NCBI GenBank assembly: GCA_905221605.1
Contig: CAJNDS010002457.1
Location: forward strand, 1,009,501 to 1,073,500
Direction: 5' to 3'
Source: Symbiodinium natans
Lineage: Eukaryota > Sar > Dinophyceae > Suessiales > Symbiodiniaceae
DNA: 64,000 nucleotides
Within the stretch, counting starts at the first letter, position 1; each line of letters starts with the position of its first letter. A program made the translations under genes and the position numbers. The notes under the pieces were generated by a model. The model did no database searches and was not told where the DNA came from. It worked only from the letters and a program-made list of their open reading frames with translations. This document shows, piece after piece, positions 1-8,715 of this stretch.

Positions 1-1020
1 ACGGCAGGATTCGAGCTGCCAAGCAGCTGGATGTTCCTGCACACTTGCGCCAAGTGTATACGCTGAAGGCCGTGTGGTCACCAACAGAGTGCGACCACGT
101 TCTGGGTGCTGTTAAAGCTGCTGTGGAGAAAGCTTCCGGATGGACAACTGACAGGCACGCGGCCTATGCCACCACAGACCTGCCTTGCAGCCGCATTCCA
201 GAAGTCGACGCTTCTGTGTCAGAGTTGGGTAGCCTTTTTTACGCGTTTGAGGGTACTTAAACGCTTCTTTGTCATAGTTGGGTCGCCTTTTTTTACACTT
301 TTAATTAAGGGTACTTAAACCGAAGAAGGAATAGACATTGTAAGCTTTATAATACTATTCCAACCATGAACTAGGCTTGGGTGAGAGCATCGCTAGCAGA
401 AAGGGTGTTTCCGCAGCTCGCCAAGCGGCATGGTTGGGGTGATGGATCTGGTTCGTGCCTCTACTTCAGGGACCTCTTCTTCGTTCAGTGCCCTATAGGG
501 CTACTTTGGGAATACTTTTTAAACCTTAGGGCTACTTGGGAGTACTTTTTATTTATTTTCGGGCACTTAAGATTCCTAAGAAACAGCTAGATTTGCAATT
601 CTTTGCTAGGGTTCCCAGTTCAGTAGAGGTACTCTGTGCAGGGTCAAGCTGGCCTGGCCCTACATCGCGACGGCTCCATCATCTCCTTCAACATCCTGCT
701 GAACGACGCGGGAGATTTCGAAGGTGGTGGCACCTTAGTAGCTGAATGAGTACACCCTTACACTTTTTGGGGGGTACCATGATCCCCTATAGAACTGAAT
801 TGGTGTACACTTTTTTTTTTTTTTTTTTGGGGGGGGGGGGGCTTAGGAACTCAGCAACTAAGGCACATATGTGGAAGCAGATGACTTTGCTTACCAGATA
901 CAGCAAGGAGATTGCTTTGTACATAGCGGGAAGCTGCGCCACGGTGGCCAGCCGGTGACCCGAGGTGAGCGATACATTGTCGTGGGCTTTGTGGATGTTG
1001 AAGAGATCGGCTCAACCTAA
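1..1020 (+). CDS. 2OG-Fe(II) oxygenase (prolyl 4-hydroxylase-like), 5'-partial, 4 exons
   Basis: Exons by frame: 1-215 (frame from base 3), 375-487, 629-729, 863-1020; 194 residues remain and the 5' end lies outside the window. The spliced product has the P4Hc-type double-stranded beta-helix signature. The iron ligands are H-R-D (His codon 663-665, Asp 669-671) in LALHRDGS and the distal His (940-942) in KLRHGG; the 2-oxoglutarate-binding basic residue is probably the Arg of RGERYIVVGF (961-975). Earlier segments, WTTDRHAAYATTDLP and FRDLFFVQ, are also typical of dinoflagellate members. Expected role is Fe(II)/2OG-dependent hydroxylation, probably of prolyl residues; the substrate cannot be told. 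Introns: 216-374 (GT-AG), 488-628 (GT-AG), 730-862 (GC-AG). The TAA stop (1018-1020) is formed at the first CCTAAA of a telomere-like tract. Confidence 0.87.
216..374 (+). mobile_element. Intron 1 of the oxygenase, family K element
   Basis: This GT-AG intron joins VDAS to AWVRASL in frame. Its body is a family K repeat, also seen at 1577-1673: it starts with AGTTGGGT, contains GGGTACTTAAAC, and ends with CCAACCATGAACTAG. The left part is tandemly doubled (about 224-276 and 277-330). Confidence 0.7.
488..628 (+). mobile_element. Intron 2 of the oxygenase, family V element
   Basis: GT-AG intron whose removal gives FFVQ followed by YSVQGQAGL in frame. Its body (a GAATACTTTTTA block, then ATTCCTAAGAAACAGCTA, ending TTCAGTAGAG) is shared with the intron near 59207-59332, so this is a dispersed intron-borne repeat. 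Confidence 0.65.
730..862 (+). mobile_element. Family B introner, GC-AG intron 3 of the oxygenase
   Basis: The element (734-862) begins CTTAGTAGCTGAATGAG and ends CTCAGCAACTAAG, imperfect inverted repeats. It is flanked by the 4-bp target duplication GCAC (730-733 and 863-866). The intron is one GCAC copy plus the element, giving a GC donor; removal restores GGG-TYVEADD in frame. The middle holds a T/G homopolymer run. Confidence 0.85.
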
Positions 1021-1129
1021 ACCCTAAACCCTAAACCCTGATTGCACCTCCTGTGATGCTTCGACCTCACACTGGCGAGCAGCAAAACGGGCAACCAGGA
1101 AGTTTTTTTGAAGCCTGCAGGTCTACTGT

Positions 1130-1242
1130 AGGGCTCGGAATAAGTACTAAGAGTCTTCCCTTATGGCATTCTGGTCCCTTTGTGATTCTCTTATCATGTT
1201 CCCCAAAACCCTATTCTAATTATTCAGGCCCCTGTACTACAG
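1130..1242 (+). mobile_element. Family L repeat, copy 1
   Basis: Shares TCGGAATAA near its start, then TTCCCTTATGG, then AAACCCTRTTCTAAT, AGGCCCCT and a final TAG/CAG with copies at 48194-48279 and 58745-58856. The third copy directly precedes an exon, so the family is probably intron-associated. Confidence 0.55.
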
Positions 1243-1392
1243 ATGTCGAACCTTGTCAACGGTTCCATTGCTTCACCGTATGCACACGTGTTAGGCGTTT
1301 GCCGTGCATTTCGTCCTGGTCTGACAGCCGAACTGTGTGGTGCACCTGGTACACTTTCACCGCGACCTTCAGACCAGAGCCCTGCCCTCTCT
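1243..1392. other. No assigned gene
   Basis: Moderate-complexity sequence between a family L element and a telomere-like tract. An open frame crosses it, but I see no motif or splice context that supports coding. Confidence 0.3.
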
Positions 1393-1462
1393 CCTAAACC
1401 CTAAACCCTAAACCCTAAACCCTAAACCCTAAACCCTAAACCCTAAACCCTAAACCCTAAAC
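1393..1462 (+). repeat. Interstitial telomere-like tract (CCCTAAA)~9
   Basis: Nearly perfect tandem CCCTAAA heptamers with non-repetitive DNA on both sides, so this is interstitial and not a chromosome end. Confidence 0.95.
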
Positions 1463-1576
1463 CTGCTAGTGTGTGCGCGAGTCGACGCACTGAGCCCTAA
1501 AGTCCAGCCCATCATTGCCCCGTGGGGCGCGGGCAGACGGCTGGCAGAAAGAAGAACTGAACCCTAAACCCTATAC

Positions 1577-1673
1577 TTTGTCGTAGTTGGGTAACATTTT
1601 ACATTTTTAAGGGTACTTAAACCCAATAAGGAATATAATTTTAAAATTTTAATACTATCCCAACCATGAACTA
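1577..1673 (+). mobile_element. Family K repeat, copy 2
   Basis: Contains AGTTGGGTAACATTTTACA, GGGTACTTAAACCC and the end CCAACCATGAACTAG, matching the oxygenase intron 1 body without the internal duplication. Confidence 0.7.
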
Positions 1674-1945
1674 GTATATGAGCAAAGTCCCCGTGCCCTA
1701 GCTAGATGAAGTCGGAGCGTTGGAGCAATGTCTTCTCACGAATGTAGACTGAGAGGGGTGTCCTGCCTGGGGTTTTGTTGTCTAATAATCAGTATGGCTG
1801 TTGAACACGATGACTGTCTCCCTCACTTAGTTAAGCCCTTTGCTGCAGGACTCCTGTCGTGCGTTAATGAGTCAGACTGTCGGACCGAATCCTTGCCTGC
1901 CCTGTGCGAGGGCGAGAGCCGAAGCCCTGAACCCTGAACCCTAGG

Positions 1946-2036
1946 CCCTAAACCCTAAACCCTAAACCCTAAACCCTCAACCCTAATCCCTAATCCCTAA
2001 TCCCTAAACCCTAAACCCTAAACCCTAAACCCTAAA
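1946..2036 (+). repeat. Interstitial telomere-like tract with CCCTAAT variant block
   Basis: CCCTAAA heptamers containing a run of CCCTAAT/CCCTCAA variants. The variants are clustered instead of scattered, as in several other tracts here. Confidence 0.9.
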
Positions 2037-2040
2037 CGAA

Positions 2041-2160
2041 CGATAGCGGCAGCTCTGGCGGCTCAGGAGCTGACCCTCGATGGCAAAAAGATGGCGACCA
2101 AGGAGCCCTTTGCCATGGCGAACAAGATGGCCCGGCCATGTGCTTTTCATGTTCTTGCAG
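2041..2160 (+). CDS. Exon-like island, unassigned
   Basis: An open frame rich in Ala, Lys and Met (contains LTLDGKKMATKEPFAMANK) lies between a CCCTAAA tract and a TTTAGGG tract and ends at GCAG|GGTTTAG. Composition is exon-like, but I recognise no family and splice boundaries are unclear. Confidence 0.25.
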
Positions 2161-2245
2161 GGTTTAGGGTTTAGGGTTTAGGGTTTAGGGTTTAGGGTTC
2201 AGGGTTCAGGGTTTAGGGTTTAGGGTTTAGGGTTTAGGGTTTAGA
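2160..2245 (+). repeat. Interstitial telomere-like tract (TTTAGGG)n
   Basis: TTTAGGG heptamers with GGGTTCA variants. It lies opposite in orientation to the tract at 1946-2036, only about 125 bp away, forming an inverted pair around an exon-like island. Confidence 0.93.
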
Positions 2246-2328
2246 GCCACAACTACCATCCCCGGCCGACTGCCCAAGCCCGGCTGCAACAAGGGTTTAG
2301 GGTTTAGGGCTTAGAGTTTAGTGTTTAG

Positions 2329-2432
2329 GGGGTTTCCGGAATTAGGTGTACCTTATTCGGGTCCTTATTGCAAGGGGATCCTACTATTCGCGGATCTATA
2401 TTGGGGGTGTGCCCTATTTTCGTACACCCCCG
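2329..2432 (+). mobile_element. Family G TIR element, copy 1
   Basis: Ends are GGGGGTTTCCGGAATTAGG and CCCTATTTTCGTACACCCCC, imperfect inverted repeats, with AAGGGGATCCTACTATTCG inside. The left end abuts a degenerate TTTAGGG tract. Confidence 0.7.
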
Positions 2433-2559
2433 ACGTGGTCTTCATGTTCTTACAGGGGTGTTCGAGCGGGTTTCGCAGGATCTTGCTAGGTCTTCAGAGG
2501 GCTTTAGGGTTTAGGGTTTAGTGTTTTGGGCTTAGGGTTTCTAGGGCATCAAGAATTTA

Positions 2560-2700
2560 TGGTAGCGCCCGTTCGGCTTTCACGCGCTCGCACGCTTGCG
2601 ACCTACCGGGAGGTGACCTTGGCATACAAGAGCTACGACACCGTCGCGAACACCAAGAAGGAGCGTTCCGCACTGGGCTTCCCGGGAGGCCTTATATACT
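2560..2700 (+). CDS. Exon-like island, unassigned
   Basis: Open frame including REVTLAYKSYDTVANTKKER and SALGFPGGL. Base composition and amino-acid usage resemble an exon, but no domain is recognisable. It follows a TTTAGGG-type stretch that could supply an AG acceptor. Confidence 0.3.
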
Positions 2701-2849
2701 CCCCTTTAATCAACCTCCACACGTGCCCCGTGTTTTAAAAGGGGTTATAGAGGGTATAAGAGCTCATCCTGATAGATGCTGGCCATGGTGGCTTCAAAAG
2801 GGTGACTGAGGCCAGAAAGCCGCATCGTGCCGCATCGAGGCAGCTACGC

Positions 2850-2955
2850 CGGCTCAAGACTGCCCTGTCCGAGTCATCGGCGCGCAGACGTGCCCCTTTG
2901 CGGCCATGGGAACCTGCCATGCCCGCGTGCACCAGGCCTGTGTGTGTGGTTCGGG
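2850..2955 (+). CDS. Cys-rich exon-like island, unassigned
   Basis: One frame reads DCPVRVIGAQTCPFAAMGTC and continues with HARVHQACVCG, with several Cys pairs. It could be an exon of a small Cys-rich or metal-binding domain; no family is claimed. Confidence 0.25.
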
Positions 2956-3059
2956 GCTTAGGGTCTATAGGGTTCAGGGTTTTAGCGTAAGGCAACCCTA
3001 AACCCAAACAAAGGGACTCCGGATCTGTGATGTCCAAATCAAGATTGCCCTCCAGCCAA

Positions 3060-3158
3060 TTTTTGTCTCCCTCCACGTTGCACCTGGGTGCCGAGATGCC
3101 GTACGATCCTGCCCTCGACAAGGCCATCATTGCAGCTCAGCCCGACAGTGCCTACAAA
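3060..3158 (+). CDS. Exon-like island ending at a GTAAGG donor
   Basis: The frame ends LGAEMPYDPALDKAIIAAQP then DSAYK, directly followed by GTAAGG, a strong donor. I do not recognise the protein family. The next stretch to 3420 holds only simple unique sequence. Confidence 0.35.
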
Positions 3159-3420
3159 GTAAGGAACCCTTTGTTATGCTAACTTAGTGTCAGGGACTTA
3201 TAACCTAAGTTGTAAGATCCTATAGGTCCCCGAATATACACGCAATATGGTATACTCCACGCTGTCTACCCAATCTAGGGTCCTTTTAGTAGGGTTGAGA
3301 GGGTAAGGACAGGAGTCCTTCTTCACCGCTAGGTCTCTGTGCTCAGCCTGCTAGTGTGCAAGTAGGAAAAACCCAATGAGGGGGAATTCTCCTTGTACAA
3401 AGCAAGGGCCCCTTCTGTGA

Positions 3421-3520
3421 CTATTTGCTTAAGAAACCCCTTATAAGGGCAATATAGTGATTATGATTTTGCTTATATATATATATATATATTTTTTTTG
3501 GGGGGGGGTTAAGCAAATAG
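3421..3520 (+). mobile_element. Family A TIR element, copy 1
   Basis: Starts CTATTTGCTTAAGAAACCCC and ends GGGGTTAAGCAAATAG, a clear inverted repeat. Inside are the family marker TTATAAGGGCAATATAG and an AT microsatellite followed by T/G homopolymers. Confidence 0.85.
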
Positions 3521-4070
3521 CAGTTTGTTAACTTTACTTAAGGGACATAAATTAAAGCAGGGTTACAGATACCCCCCAAATAAGGTCATGACCAGTCAGT
3601 TGCCTATATACATATCTATATACATATACACTATACACCCTTTCATATTGGGTTGTTCCAGTATCTTGGCGAATACAAGCCAAAGCCCCTAGTTTCGTTC
3701 GCTCTTGCAGGTACAGCAATCATGGTACAGGTGCTCAAGTCTTCCTGAACCTTGAACCCTTCGACTTCAACATCTGGGCTTTGGAGTACTATACTTTAAT
3801 ACTTTTTTTGGTTCTGGGTTCCTATTATTGCTACTTATTACCTAAAAAGTATATACTTTTTTCCAGGGTCTACTCCAAAGCTAAGATATGAACATGACCA
3901 CACATTGGGTTGGTAGTCCTATGAGTTCTAATGCCCACTAGACTCAGACCTGGAGTAACCTTAAGTATCTGTTGAAAAAAGCTAAGAAGGTACATCACCC
4001 CCCCCCCTTGTTTAATGGCGCAAAGGTTACTCTAGGTACATTGATAGAGACCTGCTTTCTGTTGTGCCTG

Positions 4071-4248
4071 GTAGCCCAGTGGTACCCTTTACCCTTTTTT
4101 GGTTCTGGGTTCCATTACAAAGTAACCAACCCCAAAAAGGGTGCCCTTATCATAAGATGGTTACTCTAAACCCTAAACCCTAAACCCTAAACCCTAAACC
4201 CTAAACCCTAAACCCTAAACCCTAATAATATAGTATACTGGGCTACCA
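4071..4248 (+). mobile_element. Family F TIR element interrupted by a telomere-like tract
   Basis: Starts GTAGCCCAGTGGTACCC and ends GGGCTACCAAG. Flanks share TGTGCCTGG (4063-4071 and 4251-4259). Within the right third a CCCTAAA tract (about 4165-4224) splits the element, with similar sequence either side of the insert (ATAAGATGGTTACT, then ATAATATAGTATACT). Confidence 0.8.
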
Positions 4249-4259
4249 AGTGTGCCTGG

Positions 4260-4370
4260 CCCTTTGGGCATAAGGACCGGATCCATGCCGAGTTACGCCA
4301 GGCAGATCCCTACCATCGCCCCGAGCAGCAGCCTGCGAGGCTCTGCGTGCCCTGGCCAGGGATTTGAGAA
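4260..4370 (+). CDS. Exon-like island, unassigned
   Basis: Open frame with DRIHAELRQADPYHRPEQQP. It follows a family F element directly. No family recognised. Confidence 0.22.
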
Positions 4371-4404
4371 GTCCGAGTTCAGTATTAGGTTTCGGGCTCT
4401 TAAG

Positions 4405-4483
4405 CCCTAAACCCTAAACCCTAAACCCTAAACCCTAAACCCTAAACCCTAAACCCTAAACCCTAAACCCTAAACCCTAAACC
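4405..4483 (+). repeat. Interstitial telomere-like tract (CCCTAAA)~11
   Basis: Uninterrupted CCCTAAA heptamers. Confidence 0.95.
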
Positions 4484-4600
4484 TCTGGTCACGTCTGACA
4501 GTCTGTGCTGGCTTTAGACCAACCCCTAGACCTTGTCCACCCAGGCAGTGCCAGATGCTCCTAGATACCTAGGAGAGGTTGGATGAAAGGACCTGGCACC

Positions 4601-4680
4601 TAAACCCTAAACCCTAAACCCTAAACCCTAAGCCCTAAGCCCTAAACCCCAAACCCTAAACCCTAAACCCCCAACCCGAG
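4601..4680 (+). repeat. Degenerate telomere-like tract
   Basis: CCCTAAA with CCCTAAG and CCCCAAA variants grouped together. Confidence 0.85.
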
Positions 4681-4702
4681 TTCAGGAGCCCTATAGTCAG
4701 CA

Positions 4703-4790
4703 CGTAAGGACTGGGGCCTCTACTTGGGCGGCATGCAGGATGTGACGGACTGCAAGAAAATGCAGGAGCCCGGCGCTTCAGCCCCGGGAC
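4703..4790 (+). CDS. Exon-like island between telomere-like tracts
   Basis: Open frame DWGLYLGGMQDVTDCKKMQE followed by PGASAPG. CCCTAAA tracts lie on both sides and contain neither GT nor AG, so how this would be spliced on the plus strand is unclear. Confidence 0.28.
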
Positions 4791-4888
4791 CCTAAACCCT
4801 AAACCCTAAACCCTAAACCCTAAACCCTAAACCCTAAACCCTAAACCCTAAACCCTAAACCCTAAACCCTAAACCCTAAACCCTAAAC
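4790..4888 (+). repeat. Interstitial telomere-like tract (CCCTAAA)~14
   Basis: Perfect heptamers running directly into a family A element at 4889. Confidence 0.95.
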
Positions 4889-4989
4889 CTATTTGCTTAA
4901 GAACCCCAAAAGAGTATTACATACATAAATCCCTATAGTACCCTCAGTAAGGAAGAATACTTCATTTTTCTGGGTTCTTAAGCAATTAG
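4889..4989 (+). mobile_element. Family A TIR element, copy 2
   Basis: CTATTTGCTTAAGAACCCC at the left and GGGTTCTTAAGCAATTAG at the right. Its left terminus is exactly the right border of a telomere-like tract. Confidence 0.82.
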
Positions 4990-5209
4990 TAGATTTGAAG
5001 CTCCAGGACCCTGACAGCACAGTTTTCAGACCTACTTTCATGGGGTGTTTCCCAAAATTTTGGGGCGACCCCCAAGTATTCCCCGAACCCCGTTTAGGAA
5101 ACCCTCAGCTCCAAACCCTAGACCCTATGAATCATACTCGAATCATAGTTTCGGTGAGGTTGGGCTGCGATTTGTGTTCAGCCTATCAATAGCCCCGCGG
5201 AGATGTCGC

Positions 5210-6660
5210 TAGACGGGTTAGGGGTTTGGGTTTAGGGTCTAGGGATTAGGGTTTAGGGTTTAGGCAACAAAAATATGAGCCATAAAGTAGGGTGCCTCCG
5301 TCCAAGAAGCCCTCTGAGCTTCACAAGCCCCAAAGCCTAAGCTCTAGCACTTTAGTGTTTTTGGGTTTAGGGTTTGGGGTTTAGAGTTGCTGTTTTTTTG
5401 GGGTTGGTTTGGGGGGGGGGGGGGCATTTCAGGGTTTCGGGCTTTCGAGGTTCTCTCCTTTATTATTATTATTATTATTATTATTATTGTACGTAGGTAT
5501 ATATATATATAAATAAATAAATATATATATAAATATTTATATTTATATTTTTATTTATTTATTTATTTGCTTCTTGTTTTTTTTTTTGGGGGGGGGTGGG
5601 CAAGGGTTTAGGGTGTTAGTGGGTATGGGGCGATTAGGCACTGGGAGGAGGGGCTCTGACAAGGAGAGGATGGGCTTCTGGGGTTTAGGGTCGAGGTTTA
5701 GTTTAGGGCTTTTAAAGGGTTTTAGGGTTTAGGGGTTTTAGGCGGATTATGTGCGGATATTGTCGGTCATACATTTGCAGCCTTAAGCCGTAAGCCCTCA
5801 AGCCTAAACCTGCTGTGCTAGGGCTTCGAAGGTCACCCCCGGCCGACATGAAGGGTTTTGAGGAGGGACCTCTAGAAGTGACCCTTAAACTTACTCCCCT
5901 ATGTAATCCCTGTATGCACCTTCTACAGTTCCTATACCTACTAAGTAGCCCCCATGTAGCCCCTAAGGTCCCTTAGAATACGGGTCCCTCCTTGAGTCCC
6001 TTGACAGAATGAGGAGCTATCATGGGCTAAGCCCTGAACCCTAAACCCTAAGCCCTCGGGCCTAAGCCCCAAGCCCTAAGCCTTAAACCCTAAACCCGAA
6101 ACCCGAAACCCGAAACCCTAAACCCTAAACCCTAAACCCTAAACCCTGTCTCCTTGTAGTCCCTTGATCACACCTCTCCAGGAGTTGGGAATCCGAGGCA
6201 TTGCCAATGTTGCCTCCTCGGCGTGCTGCTTCGGCGGCAGGAGTTAAGGGTTTTGGGGTTGAAGGGCTTAAATCCTTTCAGGGTTCAGGGTTTAGGGTTT
6301 AGGGTTTAGGGTTTTGGGCTAAGGCCTTAGAAGAGTTCGGGGTTTCGGGGGTTCGTCCCCCACCAGGCAGCCCCCCCCCCCCTCCCTCCATGGCTTATTT
6401 GCTCAAGTTTGGTTTAATTGGACTGGGGTTTGATTCCACTTTGCTGGCTTCAGGGGTTTAGGGTTGAGCGTTTGTTTCTGAGCTTATGGTTTAGATGGGA
6501 AGGACCGGAAGATAAAAGTTCAATTTGGATGGGGGAAGGGTGTAGAGACGCGAAAACTAGGTACCTAAGCGGGGATCTTTACTAGATTTTGGGGTTTGTA
6601 AAGGGAAGACCCATATTGCTCAGGGTTTAGACGGGCTTATGATTTCAGCTTCTGAACCTA
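5210..6660. other. Repeat-rich non-coding region
   Basis: Contains degenerate TTTAGGG tracts (5220-5265, 5350-5390), an (ATT)n microsatellite at 5460-5488, AT-rich DNA to 5570, G runs, telomere-like tracts of both orientations (6010-6145, 6285-6320) and poly-C at 6370-6382. A short frame at 6181-6240 (ELGIRGIANVASSACCFGG) may be coding; otherwise I see no gene. Confidence 0.5.
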
Positions 6661-6670
6661 TGCCGTTCAG

Positions 6671-6790
6671 GTATCTACACACCACGCGGAGAAGTGCCCG
6701 CCCAAGAGCTGCGCATGCTGCACATTGATGCAGATGATGCGGCTGGGACAGACTATGTGACTATGTCTTTTGTGGTGATTTCACGACAAT
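6671..6790 (+). CDS. Exon-like island after a TTCAG acceptor
   Basis: After TTCAG the frame gives IYTPRGEVPAQELRMLHIDA and DDAAGTDYVTMSFVVISRQW. Codon use is exon-like and the acceptor is plausible. Family not recognised. Confidence 0.38.
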
Positions 6791-7149
6791 GGAGTCCCCC
6801 GTATGTGCACCAAAATGCGATTTATCCTTAAAAAAAGAACCCCATAAAAGTGTACCCCTTTTATCGGAAGACCCCATATGTGGCAAAAAAAACCCTTGAA
6901 GTTTTTGGGGGTTTGGTGGTTGGCAGTTGTTGGGACCCCCTCAACAATCAAGACTCGTGCTCCTAAAGGTTGTGCCCCCACAGGTTTCCCTTGAATATAC
7001 TCCGAATATGGCCCTTATATTCCCTTGAAGGATTAAAAAAAAGGGGTCCCCAAACCCACGGGTACCACCTTAGGGTCCAAGGCAGAGTCCCGTGACTTTG
7101 GTGATGCTGTACTCGCAAGGTAGGGTCCTAAACCCTAAACCCTAAACCA

Positions 7150-7270
7150 TTCTAGTGTCGAATGCCATGACGCAGCTGAGGACGACTTCTACCCTTTGCT
7201 CGAGAAGCACCTTTGTGAGTTCGAGATGCGGCTTGGCCCACCTTGTGCAATCTCTACAAGAGTGAGCAAA
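7150..7270 (+). CDS. Exon-like island, unassigned
   Basis: Frame VECHDAAEDDFYPLLEKHLC then EFEMRLGPPCAISTRVSK, flanked on both sides by short CCCTAAA tracts. No family recognised. Confidence 0.3.
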
Positions 7271-7315
7271 AAGTCCACCCTAAACCCCGAAATCCTAAAC
7301 CCTAAACCCTAAACC

Positions 7316-7417
7316 GGATTCCCTTCGGGGATCATCCGCTAAATTTGGAACGATACAGAGAAGATTAGCATGGCCCCTGCGCAAGGATGACACGCACAAA
7401 TCGAGAAGTGTACCAAC
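7316..7417 (+). ncRNA. U6 spliceosomal snRNA sequence
   Basis: The 5' stem-loop (CCCTTCGGGG), the ACAGAGA box within GATACAGAGAAGATTAGC, the AGC triad, the U6 internal stem-loop region (TGGCCCCTGCGCAAGGATGA) and the 3' segment CACGCACAAATCGAGAAGTG are all present and close to plant-type U6. U6 pairs with the 5' splice site and U2 and forms the catalytic core of the spliceosome. The copy is bounded on both sides by CCCTAAA repeats; no TATA-like element precedes it and no T-run terminator follows, so it may be a dispersed, unexpressed copy. Confidence 0.85.
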
Positions 7418-7929
7418 AAAAACCCTAAACCCTAAACTCTAAACCCCAAACCGTAAACCCTAAACCCTAAACCCTAAACTGAGCCAAGGTTCCTTCAGAA
7501 GGCGAAAGAAGATGGCATCAAGCAGCTTGTCCCAATGCGAACGCATCGTGAGCGTACTTCAACCAGGGCCACCCTCAAGAAAAGGGTTGAGGGTTCAAGG
7601 GTTTAGGGTTTTGTTTTTTGGGTTTTGGGTTTATAAGGCACCTTAGAGCATGTGTGGCGATGGATGGAAGATTGAGGGCCTGCATCCCTTTAAGGATACT
7701 GGTGAAGGATCCCCGGACCCTGTTGATGCTTTGCTTCTTGGGAGGGGTTTAGGGTTTAGGTGTAGGGTGTAGGGTTTAGAGTGTGTCACGGGAGCACGCG
7801 CACATAGTCAGTGATGACACGCGCATGTTATTCAATCACGCGGTCTCAGATTTACTGTACCCCAAGACGGCCCATAGCTTAGACACCACCCAGGAGTACA
7901 CTATGGCCGAACCCTGTAAACCATAAACC

Positions 7930-8215
7930 CTAAACTATATGCAAGCTTATCTGTAAACATATAGAATATACATATATAGATATATATGCAAAAAGATTGA
8001 TATTATGAAAAGTATGTATGTATGTATGTATGTATGCATGCATGTCTGTATATATATATATACATGAATTATAGACGCTTACACATAAACATATACATAT
8101 GTATGTATATATGTACGCCTATATGGATACATATGCATACACATATGTATTTACATTTATATTTATGTTTATATTTATATCTATACATATATATATGTGT
8201 GTATACATGCATCTA
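7930..8215. repeat. AT-rich (TATG/TATA) simple-sequence region
   Basis: TATG tetramers at 8012-8040 and long TATA/CATATA stretches. The open frame over it is only repeat translation. Confidence 0.85.
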
Positions 8216-8265
8216 TTGTAATTCTTGCACAGCAAAAAACCTAAGCTGACAGCACACAAAGACGT

Positions 8266-8439
8266 TCATGGGTAGTTATAAATAGGGTTATAAGTATGGT
8301 AACTATACTTATAGCTCCATTTGGGGGGTAGTTCTGGACCTGCTTTATAACTAGTTATGAATAGGGTTATAAGTATGGCAAGTATACCTATAACTCCATT
8401 TGGGGTACTTATAACCCTACTTTTTATAACTACCCATGA
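8266..8439 (+). mobile_element. Family P TIR element next to the phosphatase exon
   Basis: TCATGGGTAGTTATAAA at the left and TTTATAACTACCCATGA at the right are near-perfect inverted repeats. The inside holds two tandem copies of a unit containing TAGGGTTATAAGTATGG and CTCCATTTGGGG. The right end is the left border of a coding exon. Confidence 0.78.
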
Positions 8440-8532
8440 GCCTCCAAGCCACTCCCATCGCAGGACAGTCGTCCACTGCCGTGCCGGTCAGAACCGGAGT
8501 GCGGCCCTATGCGCCTGGGTTGCAGAAAGAGG
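8440..8532 (+). CDS. Dual-specificity / tyrosine phosphatase active-site exon (fragment)
   Basis: The frame gives RRTVVHCRAGQNRSAALCAW then VAER. VHCRAGQNRS is the Cys-X5-Arg phosphatase loop: nucleophile Cys codon 8477-8479, phosphate-binding Arg 8495-8497, followed by Ser as in cysteine-based phosphatases. The enzyme would hydrolyse phosphoprotein or another phosphomonoester. The exon is bounded by a family P element upstream and a TTTAGGG tract (GT and AG available) downstream. The other exons of this gene were not identified. Confidence 0.6.
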
Positions 8533-8715
8533 GTTTAGGGTTTGGGGTTTAGGGTTTAGGGGTAGGGGTTTAGGGTTTAGGGTTTAGGGTTTAGGGTTTA
8601 GGGTTTAGGGTTCAGGGTTCAGGGTTCAGGGTTCAGGGTTCAGGGTTTAGGGTTTAGGGTTCAGGGTTCAGGGTTTTGCAAAAAGGGTTTAGGGTTTAGG
8701 GTGTTCTACACGCCA
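8530..8715 (+). repeat. Interstitial telomere-like tract with (GGGTTCA) block
   Basis: About 25 TTTAGGG-type heptamers; a run of GGGTTCA variants sits together at about 8605-8645. Confidence 0.93.

Noticed and set aside
2735-3130. 131-codon minus-strand ORF
   Set aside because: It spans telomere-like repeats and overlaps plus-strand segments with better exon and donor signals.
8022-8249. Tyr/Ile/Cys-rich ORF
   Set aside because: Translation of TATG/TATA simple sequence.
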